DNA from: Frisingicoccus caecimuris
Lineage (GTDB): Bacteria; Bacillota; Clostridia; Lachnospirales; Lachnospiraceae
Direction of reading: 5' to 3'
DNA: 64,000 bases
Assembly (NCBI RefSeq): GCF_004340975.1
Contig: NZ_SLXA01000001.1
Location: 297,012 to 361,011, forward strand
Positions 33,801 through 44,783 of this stretch are shown here, one piece after another. Position 1 is the first letter of the stretch. Every line of letters begins with the position of its first letter. Below the pieces are notes generated by a model that searched no databases, was not told the DNA's origin, and worked only from the letters and a program-made list of their open reading frames with translations. A program made the position numbers and the translations under genes.

Positions 33801-36306
33801 GGCCCTGGTCAATGAGTTGGGTACGGAATCGATTATTCGAAACGGCAAGTGGATGCTGATTCCGGGCGGTATGCACCGGGAACATTTGAAGAAAGGCGAT
33901 ATTATCTTAAATGCCAACCAGACAAAGAGCCTTATAAAATATGGAAAGGCCGCCGGAAAAGGCCGTGCCTACGCGGAAGGTACATTAAATTCCGTCCTGT
34001 CCAACGCCTACGCCAGCGGTTCAGGGGACGCGCCGGAACCGGAAACCTTTGACTGGATTGAAAACCGAATCAAGCATCTGGAATCTCTGACGGAGGACTG
34101 GAAGAACAAATTGGAATCCGTGACCACCTTTAAGGCACAGAATTCCTACATCAGCCAGATCATTTTAGCTATCCAGAATGAAATATCCAACCTGAACGCA
34201 TCCTACAATGCCTATATGGCAAAGGCCGCTTCTCTTGGTCTGGGCAGCGACTATGTTGAAAAGATTCAAAGCGGTCAGCTCGTGATCGAAGATATCACCG
34301 ATGAAGATTTACAGGAAAAGATCAAAGAATATCAGGACTGGTACGATAAGGCCGAGGACTGCCGTAAATCCATTGAAGATCTGAAACTGGATGTGAAAGA
34401 TTTAAATGAAGAACGGGTCGACAATATCACCGATGACTTCGGCAATCTTTCTTCCCTTTTTAAGACCATCATCGGTCACTACGAAACTTTGAATGAACTG
34501 GCCGAAAAGCAGGGAAAATCCCTCGGCCGCAGTGATTACGATGCCCTTATCAAGTATAACAATGAATTGAAGGCCGTCAAATCCGAAGAGCTGAAAAATA
34601 TACAGGCTGAATTTGACCGTCTGATGAAAACTCAGGAAGACTTTGCCGGTTCCGACCTCTATATGGACATGCAGGAGCACATCTTCTCTCTCAAAGATGA
34701 TATTGCTTCGATCAATATTGAACTGGAAGACATTAAAGACACGATCGTCGAATCGGATTTCAGCGCTTTTAAAAAGAATGAATCCCATCTGAAAAGCTTT
34801 GCTGATGAGCTGGACCGTGTCGGTGATTTATTAAATGAAAATAATTTCTTCAACGACAATGGCTCCTTTACAGCCTCCGGATTGACAAAGATTGCCCTGA
34901 TTTCTGAGCAGATGACCACAGCAAAGCAATTAATGGCCGAATATGAAAATGCCATTGACCAGCTTGGCAAACATCTTTCGATGGGAAATATTTCTCAGGA
35001 GGAATACAACGAATCCTTGGAAGAATACCGGGAAGGAGCTCAGAATGCAGCGGCGGATGTGAAACGTTACAAAGAAGCCATTCTGGACTTGGTAAAGGAT
35101 GGTCTGAAACAGGAACTGGATGCCAACAAAGAACTCATCTCCGCCCGGAAAGAAGCGCTGAAAGGACTGAAAGACTATGATAATTACCAGAAGAAAATCG
35201 AGGATAAGAATAAAGACATTCAGCAGCTTCAGGCTCAATTGGCCGCCCTCGAAGGCCAGACCGGACAAAATGTGGATCGACAGCGCCGTGAACTCCAGGC
35301 CAGATTAAAGGAACTTGAAGCGGATAAACAGGAACTGATGGACGACCGGGCCTACGACCTCCGGATGGAAGGCTATGACAAAGCCCAGGATGATCTTCAG
35401 GAAAGGTACGACGCCTACATTAAAGACCTGGAATCTAATACCCAGACTCAGGAAAAGGTCATTTCCGACACACTGAAAAATGTCCGGGACAATTATGGTT
35501 CCGTCGCCGGAGAATTAAATAAAATCGGCGTGAACATGTCAGAGGACATTGCCGGGCCATGGCTCTCAGCCAAAAATGCGGCCAAGCAGTATACGGATGC
35601 CATGAAGGACGCAGCGGCAAAATCAACGATCGTCACCGACAAGATTGACACATCCAAACGGGAAGATTCATCGGTCATCCAATCCATTGCTCCAAAGCCG
35701 GCAGAAAAAGGGCACGAATCCCCTACAGATCAAACGCATCAGCCCGACGGCCCATCCGGTCCAAAATCTCCAAATGATCTCGGACTGGACCCAAGTCCAT
35801 CGACCAAAGGATTGAGCTGGCTGGCAAAGGAAGTCTCCATCCATGACAGGCTTCTCTACAACGGTTGGGCAGCCAGTGACAGAAATTATCAATTACTCCA
35901 CGAATGGGCCGGAGGTCAGGGAAGCTGGACCGGCACCGCTGAACAGAATATTCACATTCTAAACGCTCTGAAATCCGCCGGATTCAGCCATGGCGGTATC
36001 CTGGAATCCACCGGAGAGGATGGTATCTTCCTCGGCCGCAACAAAGAAGCGGTGCTTACAGAAACCCAGTGGAACACCATACGGAATCTGGCAGACGCCG
36101 CTCCGGTACTTGTTCACCCTCTTCCGCAATTTTCTGCACCTCAGAACCCGGACACTGTAACCAATGTCTTCGACGCGCCTTTGATTCAGGTTGAAGGCAA
36201 AGCAGACGAATACACGGTTCGGGAGCTGCGCCAGCTTGCCAGGAGCATTGCGCCGATGATCGGCAAAGAATTCTATAAAGACGCCCGTAAAATTGGCTTA
36301 AAATAA
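30849..36306 (+). CDS. Tape-measure protein B, 3' exon (main body)
   Basis: Long helical protein, 1818 codons from the inferred 3' splice site. Features: hydrophobic segments at the start (TNPLTWIAGAGIAAVGALI), long coiled coils (ISELQALKQQQKIS; later DIQQLQAQLAALEGQ and RQRRELQARLKEL), an Asp/Glu-rich beta region (~33.3-33.6 kb: VKVTAEADVSSIEAQV), an HADGKVSLPQNETALVNELG-type segment at ~33.77 kb, and a C-terminal stretch GGILESTGEDGIFLGRNKEAVLTE. The frame extends upstream to 30787 only through intron sequence, with no ribosome binding site. It is followed by Dit 13 nt later. At ~2015 aa with exon 1, it predicts a tail of roughly 300 nm by the usual 1.5 A per residue rule (inference). Confidence 0.85.
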
Positions 36307-36319
36307 AAAGGAGGTACTT

Positions 36320-37114
36320 ATGGCACTATTTGCACATTCATTTAACTTTAACGGAACATCCTCCGAAACCTGCCAGCTTCGGCTGGTGGGTTTCGACAAT
36401 GATTCTCCTCTGACGACCCTATATGAGAAGTCTGTCATCAAAGGAGATATCCATATACACCACCCGATTCCTGTACGGATGGGTATGAAATACAGTGATG
36501 TTCTTAAAATCCAAATTTCCGTCGTCAAAGAAGACGGTTCTGTCATTACAGATTCCGAACTGCGCCGGATCCGGCGCTGGCTGAACGGCTGTAATGAACC
36601 AAAGCGGCTGTATTTTACCGGCTGCGAAAATGAAATCTTTGAATCTGTAGACTATTACGGAAACTTTATTTCCGTTGAACGTTTTGAACCAACCTGCGAA
36701 ACCTACGGTCTGAAACTTGTATTTGAGAATATTGCGCCTTACGCTTTTGCAAAGGAAGAAACCCACGCCTATACGTGTACAGATTCTTTAAATATCCAAT
36801 TGGAAAACACCTCGGACGAAATCAACGAGGACTACTATCCTGTCGTAAAAATCAAGTCCAATGTCAATCAGACCGTCACCCTCGTCAATCATTCGGATAA
36901 TGAAAGAGCGCTGACGATTTATATGTATCGTGACCAGATACTGACCTTTTACAATCAGGATAAATATATTGAAGATAATACCGGCATCTTCAAAATGGAT
37001 GACTGGAATCTGACCTGGTTCCGTCTGCGGCCCGGGATGAACGATATTTCCATAACGGGAAACTGTATCGTTGACATCTCCTGCGCCTTCCCGAGATTGG
37101 CAGGTGGTCAGTAA
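36320..37114 (+). CDS. Distal tail protein (Dit)
   Basis: A 264-aa Dit-like protein: N-terminal beta domain with SFNFNGTSSETCQLRLVGFDND and VIKGDIHIHHPIPVRMG, the RRWLNGCNEPKRLYFTG segment near 90, and a galectin-like C-terminal half. Dit forms the hub between tail tube and tip in siphophages (SPP1 gp19.1/sipho_tail family). GGAGG precedes the ATG. The stop overlaps the next start (TAATG). The order tape measure-Dit-Tal is diagnostic of a Gram-positive siphovirus-type tail. Confidence 0.85.
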   Translation: MALFAHSFNFNGTSSETCQLRLVGFDNDSPLTTLYEKSVIKGDIHIHHPIPVRMGMKYSDVLKIQISVVKEDGSVITDSELRRIRRWLNGCNEPKRLYFTGCENEIFESVDYYGNFISVERFEPTCETYGLKLVFENIAPYAFAKEETHAYTCTDSLNIQLENTSDEINEDYYPVVKIKSNVNQTVTLVNHSDNERALTIYMYRDQILTFYNQDKYIEDNTGIFKMDDWNLTWFRLRPGMNDISITGNCIVDISCAFPRLAGGQ

Positions 37115-40100
37115 TGTATTTTAATCAGGACAGTTTTAAACACAACACGCCTTTGGAGCTTTATGTCTGCCGTCCGAATAATCGGACCGCGGCCCCTGTC
37201 ATCGGTTATGAAAATGATTCGATGACCTTAAAACTGCTGGACATTTCCGAACTCTCCTTTGAAGTTCCCGAATACATTTACCTGTCTCAGAAAAAGGCCA
37301 CAATTTTAAATCCATGCTTTCATTATCTGTCCCAATACATGCGGATTAAAGACTCGGAGGGCCGAATCTTCCGAATCAACGCCGAACCGGAAATCCGTGA
37401 AACACCGGACGGCCGGATAAAGTCCGTCTCCGCCGATTCTCTTGAGTGTGAATTGCAGGATAAGGATATCACAGCCCTGGCTGTCAATATGGGCAATGAA
37501 CTGAGCCTGGAATGGTATTCAGAAAACTTAAATGCTCTGGGCGCTCCGATCAACTATATTACCTTCATCAATGACAGTGAACCCCGATTAAGTCTGATGC
37601 ACATTCTTATGGAATACGCTCCGAACTGGAAAATCGGCCATATAGACACAGAGCTTCGGTCCATGCGCCGCTCCTTTGAGATTGACGCCTCCGACCTTTA
37701 TGCCATCCTCACTCAGGACGTGGCCCGTGCCTTTGAATGTGTCTTTCTCTTTGACACGGCCGCACGGACCATCAGCGCCTATAAAGTAGAAAATATCGGT
37801 GAAGACACGCACATTTATCTGTCCATTCACAACCTGATCACCAATCGGGTCATCACACCATCCAGCGACAATATTTATACTCAATTTTCAGTTCTGGCCG
37901 ATGACGGAAAAGATATTCTCCCCTTCGCCAACTTTGGAAGCCATAGGATATCCAATTATGATTATTTTCTGAATCCCATCTGGTTTGATGAAACGACCAT
38001 CACCAAATACAACGCCTATAAAACCAATGTGGATGCAAAACGGAATCGGTACATGGAACTTACCAAATCCTGGAACTACCTGAATAGCCAGGTGACGGAA
38101 CTCTACGACCGGGTACCGGACAGCCGCTGTGAGGCCGCCTGGACGGACCTGACGTCGGAACAATTGGACGCTGAACTGGAAAGCTGTCAGGCTGCCGCCG
38201 CCCTGCTCCGGGAACTGCACACCGTCGATGGCGTCCTTCAGATTGAAGGTTCCAGCGATTACGGTATCTATGTCAGTTTGACCGAAGTCATCATCCCTAA
38301 GCTCATGGCCCAGATTGAAGCGGTAAACTCCGGAAAACCTAAACCCGACGAAGAAGTCTCCTGGAAAACCAACTGGGACTTATACGGCATTAATGAATTG
38401 AATCATCTGCTGCTGACCTACACAGATGCCGTAACCCTTTATTCGGCTTACACGCAGCCCTATGATTCAGGTGTCCACAGTGAAAATGAGGCCCTTTATA
38501 AGCTGAATCACCAGCTCTATCTGGAAAATACCGAATATGTCCGTCAGATTCAGGCAGCCATTGGGGCAAGAAAATCCCGGGTTGCTGAACTGCAGGCGGA
38601 AATGGAAAAACTTCAGACAGAGCGAAAGCATCTTATCGCCTATGCCCAGATGACCCATCCGGAACATGGCTTCACCAGTGAGGAATTAAAAACTTTTGAA
38701 TCTCTGACCGTTCACACGGATTACGAAAATGAAAACATTCTCGTTACGGACTTTGACGACGCGATCGCTCAGGTTGATCTGGCCGGGGAATTGTATGACG
38801 CCGCCTGCGAGCAGCTTGCCATCGAATCCCGCCCCCAGTTGAGTATGCGAATTGATCTGGATAGTTTTTTATCCATCACCAAGTATAACGGTTTTACCGA
38901 TGAGCTTGCCGTCGGAAACTTTATCCGTGTAGGGGCGAATTCAGATGAATCTGAAAAGCTTCGTATCGTAAGCATCCAGTTTCAGCCGTCGGACCTGTCA
39001 GCCAAACTAAACCTGGAATTTTCCAACATGGTAACGACCTATAACCGCAGGGATGATTACACCTACCTGACAGGAAACAGCTATTCCCGCTCCAGCAAAA
39101 ATAAAATCACTGCAGGCATATCTTCTGAGGATCTGACAACGGCCCTTTCCACCCTGTTAAACTCCAAATTTGCCTCCTTCACATCCTCTCCGGTTTTTCA
39201 GAATGCCACTGCCCAAAATATTCAGGCCGTCCTCGGCGCCTTTGACGTGGCTCTGGCCGACTATTTAAAAACGAAGGATTTATCGGCCGAAGTCGCAGAT
39301 ATTTCCAAACTGTCTGCCGACTCGGCATTTATCACCTATCTGCAGACCCAGTTTGCGTCCCTGACCGAATTGGATGCGGCTAAAATCGACGTGGACGAGC
39401 TCGTCGCTGACTACGCAGAAATCAAACTTCTCCTCTCCGGCTCGACCACCACCGGTTCCCTTCACACCATCTATCTGAATGCTCAAAACTCGGTCATTGA
39501 TACGGCCTATATCAAAGACCTTATGGCGCAGAACATCACGGTAAACGATTTGAAAGTCGGAAATATCAACACCGATTATATCGGCCTTGCCTCAGATGAC
39601 GGCGCACTCAGCATCAATGGCGCCACCATGCAGTTTTCCGACACTTCCGGCGTGCGGCTCCAACTCGGCAAAGATTCCGATGGCAACTTTTCTTTCATTC
39701 TTCGGGGCTCTGAGCAATCTGTCCTTATTGACGAAAAGGGTCTGCATGAAGACGCGATCACCGACGGTCTGATCAAAACCCGTATGGTTGAAGATAATGC
39801 CATCGATACAACCAAGGTGGACTGGACTTCTGCCGGAGCTTCCGAGGAAAATGGAAAACCGGTGTGGAAATCCACCAATATTACGGTGAATGAAGATGGT
39901 ACGACCCTGACTGAAAAAATCAACACAATTCAGACGGCTATTGACACCAATGCGTTAGAAATCACCCAGTTGATTTCCGATACGACCATCACAAAAGCAG
40001 ACGGAACGACCGTTTCTGTCAAGGATGATTACAACCGGACCAAAGACACGGTTGACAGTCATGCTCAGATTCTCTCATCCCACGAGTCGTCGATATCCGG

Positions 40101-41568
40101 AGTTACATCCAAAACCAATACTTTGGAACAGGATTTGAATTCCACCAAAAATAACATTTCCAGCATTACGACCAATCTGGAAGGCGATATTAGTTCCCTG
40201 GAAGAACGGACCGGAACTCTGGAACTGGGTCTGGACAATTTCAAAATCGGAGTGGAATCCCACCTTGAGGAAACCAATGAAAACGCTGCGATCCTGGCCA
40301 ATATGGCCGCCGGAGAAATGCTTTATGGGAACCCGACATTTGCACTGGAAAACCCGGAAGGATTTCTCCCGGAACATTTCAGTGAATATTTTCCGGGAAT
40401 TTCTCTTTACAAATGCGACCATACCGCTGTTACCGTCACAGCCAATACAGCCACTCCGATCGAAGACTCTCTCGCCCATAGTATTTCCTTTTCCGCCTCC
40501 GAATGGAACACGGAAACGGAACAATTCATCGGCGGTTTTTGTTTTCATACAGCTTCCCGCTGTAACGGCAGATATGTGTGTAAGATCATCGCAAAAATCC
40601 CGGCAGATTATTCCCTCGAATGTCTGGAGACCACGGCCGGCGCCAGCTGTGACGCCCGGTGGATTGGCGAAACAAAGACTTACGGCGATATTTCCGGGAA
40701 AAACATCGGCACCGGGCGATGGGCCGAATATGACTTTTATGTCGGCTGCGGCGATACCGGCGATTTCGGGGAAATGTTCCATTTTTGCCTGACCAGCAGC
40801 TCTTCTGCGCCTTCTGAAGCCTACCCGGTCACATGGGAGCTGTGCTTTGCGACGGTGTATGACATAACCAATACATTTTCCTATGCACGAAAATTAAATC
40901 ATATGGAAGCGAGCATCAAAGCTCAGGGCGACCGAATCGATCAGGTCATCAGCAATACAATGGTAACTGTAACAGACGTTGATGATAATGGCACTGCAAC
41001 CGAAAAAGTAATTGATGTCAAAGAAATGTACAACCGGATGAACAGCTCTCTTGAAGGAACGACAACACAAATCGGTGAAATTTCAAAAACAGTTGAGAAA
41101 AATACTGAAAATGTAGTCGCTTTGCAGGGGCAAATGACCTCGATTGAAACAACTGTAAACGGTATCAATACGACCATAACAAACATTCCTGAATCTATTG
41201 ACGAGCGAGTACAAGCAACCATTGCCAATTATGAAATGACTTCCGAGGCCTGGATGGCTAAATTTAAGGAAGCGCTCAATGCCCCGGATGAAAACGGAGA
41301 GATCGTCGGAACAACCGTCGGCGAAGTGACCATCAGTTCCAAAGGAATCCAATTCGACAAAGGGCCAAAACGTTCCGTGTTCAATACGGACGAAATCAAT
41401 GTTTATGAAAATGAAAATCGTGTTTTCGGAATTCAGGAGGATTCCGTTTACACCAACCGCCTTCTGGCTCCAAACGGCGCCGATTTTTACGGAATTAAAG
41501 CCGTTCCGATGCAGATTTCAGAAGACACCAAATTCTTATGCTTTGTTCCATCAGGAGGTGACAGTTAA
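37114..41568 (+). CDS. Tail-associated tip protein (Tal-like)
   Basis: A 1484-aa protein in the Tal slot. Residues ~1-370 form the conserved hub domain (ELYVCRPNNRTAAPVIGYEND, MRIKDSEGRIFRI, IYLSIHNLITNRVI). Residues ~380-560 are coiled coil around KSRVAELQAEMEKLQTERKH. At ~580-660 a second conserved part contains SMRIDLDSFLSITKYN. From ~700 on come fibre-like repeats and coiled coils, a carbohydrate-binding-like beta domain (~1060-1240, with GNPTFALENPEGF and WELCFATVYD), and a C-terminal trimeric-looking region. No peptidase or lysozyme motif was recognised, so cell-wall hydrolysis is not shown. Coupled to Dit by overlap. Confidence 0.8.
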   Translation: MYFNQDSFKHNTPLELYVCRPNNRTAAPVIGYENDSMTLKLLDISELSFEVPEYIYLSQKKATILNPCFHYLSQYMRIKDSEGRIFRINAEPEIRETPDGRIKSVSADSLECELQDKDITALAVNMGNELSLEWYSENLNALGAPINYITFINDSEPRLSLMHILMEYAPNWKIGHIDTELRSMRRSFEIDASDLYAILTQDVARAFECVFLFDTAARTISAYKVENIGEDTHIYLSIHNLITNRVITPSSDNIYTQFSVLADDGKDILPFANFGSHRISNYDYFLNPIWFDETTITKYNAYKTNVDAKRNRYMELTKSWNYLNSQVTELYDRVPDSRCEAAWTDLTSEQLDAELESCQAAAALLRELHTVDGVLQIEGSSDYGIYVSLTEVIIPKLMAQIEAVNSGKPKPDEEVSWKTNWDLYGINELNHLLLTYTDAVTLYSAYTQPYDSGVHSENEALYKLNHQLYLENTEYVRQIQAAIGARKSRVAELQAEMEKLQTERKHLIAYAQMTHPEHGFTSEELKTFESLTVHTDYENENILVTDFDDAIAQVDLAGELYDAACEQLAIESRPQLSMRIDLDSFLSITKYNGFTDELAVGNFIRVGANSDESEKLRIVSIQFQPSDLSAKLNLEFSNMVTTYNRRDDYTYLTGNSYSRSSKNKITAGISSEDLTTALSTLLNSKFASFTSSPVFQNATAQNIQAVLGAFDVALADYLKTKDLSAEVADISKLSADSAFITYLQTQFASLTELDAAKIDVDELVADYAEIKLLLSGSTTTGSLHTIYLNAQNSVIDTAYIKDLMAQNITVNDLKVGNINTDYIGLASDDGALSINGATMQFSDTSGVRLQLGKDSDGNFSFILRGSEQSVLIDEKGLHEDAITDGLIKTRMVEDNAIDTTKVDWTSAGASEENGKPVWKSTNITVNEDGTTLTEKINTIQTAIDTNALEITQLISDTTITKADGTTVSVKDDYNRTKDTVDSHAQILSSHESSISGVTSKTNTLEQDLNSTKNNISSITTNLEGDISSLEERTGTLELGLDNFKIGVESHLEETNENAAILANMAAGEMLYGNPTFALENPEGFLPEHFSEYFPGISLYKCDHTAVTVTANTATPIEDSLAHSISFSASEWNTETEQFIGGFCFHTASRCNGRYVCKIIAKIPADYSLECLETTAGASCDARWIGETKTYGDISGKNIGTGRWAEYDFYVGCGDTGDFGEMFHFCLTSSSSAPSEAYPVTWELCFATVYDITNTFSYARKLNHMEASIKAQGDRIDQVISNTMVTVTDVDDNGTATEKVIDVKEMYNRMNSSLEGTTTQIGEISKTVEKNTENVVALQGQMTSIETTVNGINTTITNIPESIDERVQATIANYEMTSEAWMAKFKEALNAPDENGEIVGTTVGEVTISSKGIQFDKGPKRSVFNTDEINVYENENRVFGIQEDSVYTNRLLAPNGADFYGIKAVPMQISEDTKFLCFVPSGGDS

Positions 41569-44012
41569 TGGGATATACAGAATTTAACGGCTATCAAAAC
41601 GGTTCCGGCGGCCAATATACAATTCACCTGAATTGTACCTATACCAGCAACGGCTCCAACGCCAATACGTCAAATGTCTATATGACATTATCCTTCATGC
41701 GAAGTGATTACAGTTCTTACTGGTACAATGAAACAGGCAACGCCTATGTGGAATTCTGGTGCGATGGCCAATACTACAAAGAAAACTTTAATATTGATCT
41801 GAACTACAATGCGGGTCAATGGTATCAGATTGGCCCCGGCCATACCTTTGTCGTTCCCCACAATAACAACGGCACAAAATCCTGTGAAGTCCGTGCCTAC
41901 GCCTACATCGGTATTGCCCCGGACAATGTCGTTGTCGACGCGCATACGCTGACACTGGATACGATTCCAAGATACGCAAACTTTACAACCGGCGTAGATA
42001 ACCAAACCATGACTTCAGCAAGGGTCAAATGGTCCGCCGACGCCCACATATCCGAGGGCCAATACTATCTTGACGGCAGCTCGACCGCCGTGGGCATCAC
42101 GACCAACGCCACATCCGGCTCCTTTACGGTCAGCGGCTTATCACCGAAGACCAATCATAGTGTACAGATTCGACTCAAACGTAAAGATTCCGGACTATGG
42201 ACAGAGAAGACCGCTTCTTTTACAACCATCTCGGGCGCTTCCATCAGCAGCGTTCCCAAATGGACACTGCCGGATACCAGCGGAAATATTACGTTAAACA
42301 TCTCGAATCCGGGTAAAGGATATATTCGCCTTTTCTTTTACACAGACGTAGGCGGTACGATTTCATCGAATGTGGTGGTTAAAACTCTTTCTGGTACTGT
42401 CAGCGGAAACACGACCGTTTCGTTCACCGAAGCGGAAGTGAATCAGTTTTTTGCCAAGGCGCCAAGTTCGACTTCCGGTAAATACTGCGTTTATACCCGT
42501 ACCTATGCCACCCAAACGAATGCGAACAATAATGCATCTCCGTTGTCGACCATTCAAAGTTCCTGGAACACTTTCAGTATTTCCAACAATGCCGCCACCA
42601 GACCATCGGTGGCCGCTTCCCTGCTCAGTGTGTACGATAACAATAATGCCTATGGTTATTTTACTACAGCGAACAATACGCTGTTTGTTCAATCCTTATC
42701 TGCTATTTATGCCAAAATAACTGCTGCAGCCACAGCTAAAAAGAGCGCATCCATCCCGACCAAAGCTTATAAAATTATCTTTAATGGAAGTACTAAATCC
42801 CAATTAAACGCCAATGACGTCGTTTCCTTTGGTTCTGCCCCTGCCGCTAATACTTACAGCGTTACTCTGACGGTGACTGACAGTCGGGGCTTTACCGGCT
42901 CGACTAGCAAAAACATAACCGTTTACCAATATTTCCAGCCTACGGGAACGATCACGCTCGAACGCCAAAATGGTTTTGAAGCTCCAACGACTCTGGCTTT
43001 CAGTGGCTCATATGCCGTTGTTAATAACCAAAACACGATAAGATCTGTAAAATACAGATACGGTGAAACGACTGCCGCCAGAGACGCAGCTTCCTGGACA
43101 GACATTACCGCCAAAGCCACTCTTTCCAACGGCAAAGTCACTGTGGAGAAATTCAATATTGGCAGCTTTGCAATCAACAAAACCTATGAATTTCAGGTAC
43201 AGATTGCCGACGGCTATGGTACATTCGAATTTTCAAAAACTCTTACTCAGGGTATACCGATTCTTTCCATCGGCAGCAAGGGCCGTGTGGGCGTTAACTG
43301 TCTGCCGACCGACAGTGCGACAACCAATGATACTTCTACCCGGCTGCAGGTAGATGGCGCCGTAAAAGCCTACAGTTTTAACGGAATGCGTGGGATCGCC
43401 ACCTCTCTCGCCACAAACAGTGATGCCTATGCCGCCAGCAGTAAGCTGACCAATTCACTAAGCAATGAATTAAAGAATCTGGGCCAAAAACTTTTTCCCA
43501 AGGGTTCTATATTTCTTACAACGGTAAATACAAATCCCGGAACTTTTATCGGCGGAACGTGGGTAGCCTGGGGTTCCGGCCGGGTCCCGGTTGGTGTCAA
43601 TACCTCGGATACGAACTTTAATACTCCAGAGAAAACCGGCGGGACATCCACTCATAACCACACTGTTAATTCGCATAACCATACGACGCCTTCCCACAGA
43701 CATGCTTTTACAATTGGATGGTATGACTGGTACGCTTCCGCCGCTGGCATCACTGCCTATTCCAGTTCCAAGGCCAAATTTCAAACGGCATCCAACTCTG
43801 GGGTATATGCCAACAGCCTTTATGGCAGTGACATATCCATCAACGGTACATTAACAAATTGGGCCACTACCAATAATCCTGTAATTTATCAATCTGCCGG
43901 CGATACGACTGCCGTAAGCGCAGGTAATACCGGAAATAGTTCTCCGAATACCAATTCTAAATCTAATTTACCGCCATATATTACCTGCTATATGTGGAAA
44001 AGAACTGCTTGA
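41568..44012 (+). CDS. Tail fibre/receptor-binding protein
   Basis: An 814-aa protein. The N-terminal ~130 residues (YTEFNGYQNGSGGQYTIHLN, NGTKSCEVRAYAYIG) resemble DUF859-type siphovirus tail proteins. A fibronectin III-like domain follows at ~140-220 (GVDNQTMTSARVKWSADAH), then further Ig-like repeats to ~600. The C-terminus (~650-814) carries GTFIGGTWVAWGSGRVPVGV and the His cluster HNHTVNSHNHTTPSHRH, as in fibre-tip domains with metal-bound His, ending NLPPYITCYMWKRTA. It probably sets strain specificity. The ATG overlaps the Tal stop (TAATG) and follows AGGAGG. No reverse transcriptase or variable repeat was found, so no DGR. Confidence 0.82.
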   Translation: MGYTEFNGYQNGSGGQYTIHLNCTYTSNGSNANTSNVYMTLSFMRSDYSSYWYNETGNAYVEFWCDGQYYKENFNIDLNYNAGQWYQIGPGHTFVVPHNNNGTKSCEVRAYAYIGIAPDNVVVDAHTLTLDTIPRYANFTTGVDNQTMTSARVKWSADAHISEGQYYLDGSSTAVGITTNATSGSFTVSGLSPKTNHSVQIRLKRKDSGLWTEKTASFTTISGASISSVPKWTLPDTSGNITLNISNPGKGYIRLFFYTDVGGTISSNVVVKTLSGTVSGNTTVSFTEAEVNQFFAKAPSSTSGKYCVYTRTYATQTNANNNASPLSTIQSSWNTFSISNNAATRPSVAASLLSVYDNNNAYGYFTTANNTLFVQSLSAIYAKITAAATAKKSASIPTKAYKIIFNGSTKSQLNANDVVSFGSAPAANTYSVTLTVTDSRGFTGSTSKNITVYQYFQPTGTITLERQNGFEAPTTLAFSGSYAVVNNQNTIRSVKYRYGETTAARDAASWTDITAKATLSNGKVTVEKFNIGSFAINKTYEFQVQIADGYGTFEFSKTLTQGIPILSIGSKGRVGVNCLPTDSATTNDTSTRLQVDGAVKAYSFNGMRGIATSLATNSDAYAASSKLTNSLSNELKNLGQKLFPKGSIFLTTVNTNPGTFIGGTWVAWGSGRVPVGVNTSDTNFNTPEKTGGTSTHNHTVNSHNHTTPSHRHAFTIGWYDWYASAAGITAYSSSKAKFQTASNSGVYANSLYGSDISINGTLTNWATTNNPVIYQSAGDTTAVSAGNTGNSSPNTNSKSNLPPYITCYMWKRTA

Positions 44013-44028
44013 GAAACAGTGACACAGG

Positions 44029-44080
44029 TTTACTTTTATACTGAATTGGAATATAATATAAACAAACTCAAGTTTACTTT
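44029..44080 (+). promoter_or_regulatory. Promoter of the AbrB/PIN module with repeated operator-like sequence
   Basis: TTTACT (44029-44034), 17 nt, TATAAT (44052-44057). The 9-mer GTTTACTTT occurs at the -35 and again after the -10 (44072-44080), and AAACTCAAGTTT is a near palindrome between the -10 and the gene. This looks like an antitoxin operator. Confidence 0.6.
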
Positions 44081-44109
44081 AGATTTCAAGAATAGAAAGG
44101 ATGATTCTT

Positions 44110-44367
44110 ATGAATTTGGCAAAAATCTCAGCAAATGGTCAGATTACTGTGCCGATTGAAATTCGTCGGCTACTTGATTTGAAATCTGGTGACAAGATTC
44201 TGTTTTTCCAAAAAAAGAACGGAGAAATCGTAATAAGCAACGCCTCTTCACAGGCAATCCGTAAAGCGCAGGCTGCATTCACCGGAGCCGCTGAAGCAAT
44301 GGGTATTTATAGCGAAAATGATATTCAGGAACTTGTAAATGAAGTACGCTATGGAAAGGAAAAGTAA
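44110..44367 (+). CDS. AbrB/MazE-type antitoxin
   Basis: An 85-aa DNA-binding antitoxin. Residues ~3-45 are the swapped-hairpin AbrB fold (AKISANGQITVPIEIRRLLDLKSGDKILFF); the acidic/helical C-terminus would neutralise the toxin. I use ATG 44110, since GAAAGGATG lies 7-8 nt upstream; an ATG at 44101 is inside that site. The toxin frame starts 1 nt after its stop. The pair sits between tail fibre and lysis genes and has its own promoter. Confidence 0.85.
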   Translation: MNLAKISANGQITVPIEIRRLLDLKSGDKILFFQKKNGEIVISNASSQAIRKAQAAFTGAAEAMGIYSENDIQELVNEVRYGKEK

Positions 44368-44368
44368 A

Positions 44369-44753
44369 ATGCGTGTATTAGTTGATACAAACATTCTGTT
44401 TTCCGCATTCCAAACCAGCGCAGGCATTATTGTATATTGCAGATAATCACAAAATTATTTTATGTGATCGTAACATTGTAGAGTTAAGAGATATTCTAAA
44501 ACGAAAGGCTCCAAAATTTCTCCCGGATGCGGAAGTTCTCCTTGCAGAAATGTCCTATGAGCTAATCCCCGCAGTCGATCATGCGGAAAAGCTCATACGC
44601 GATGCCAAAGATCAACCGATTTTAAATGCGGCTATTGTATTTGATGTGGATATTATTCTCACAGGTGATAAAGATTTTCTAAGCCTTGAAATAGAACATC
44701 CAAAATGTATGACTGTTGCACAATTTTTTGAAAATGAAGGTGTGGAAAAATAA
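44369..44753 (+). pseudogene. PIN-domain toxin, frameshifted
   Basis: ATG 44369 encodes MRVLVDTNILFSAFQTSAG, the PIN start with catalytic Asp in VDTN, but ends after 25 codons. The rest of the PIN domain (HSKPAQALLYIADNHKIILCDRN...LTGDKDFLSL...MTVAQFFENEG) lies in the +1 frame up to TAA at 44751-44753. The frames cross at TTTTCCGCATTCC, where a family-like LFP segment is missing, consistent with loss between two TTTCCGCA copies. The RNase toxin is therefore probably inactive; a sequencing error is the alternative. Confidence 0.8.
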
Positions 44754-44783
44754 ATTCTACACTCCATATATCCTAAAACTTCA

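Noticed and set aside
41568-44012. Diversity-generating retroelement target in the tail fibre
   Set aside because: No reverse transcriptase or template repeat was found in the window.
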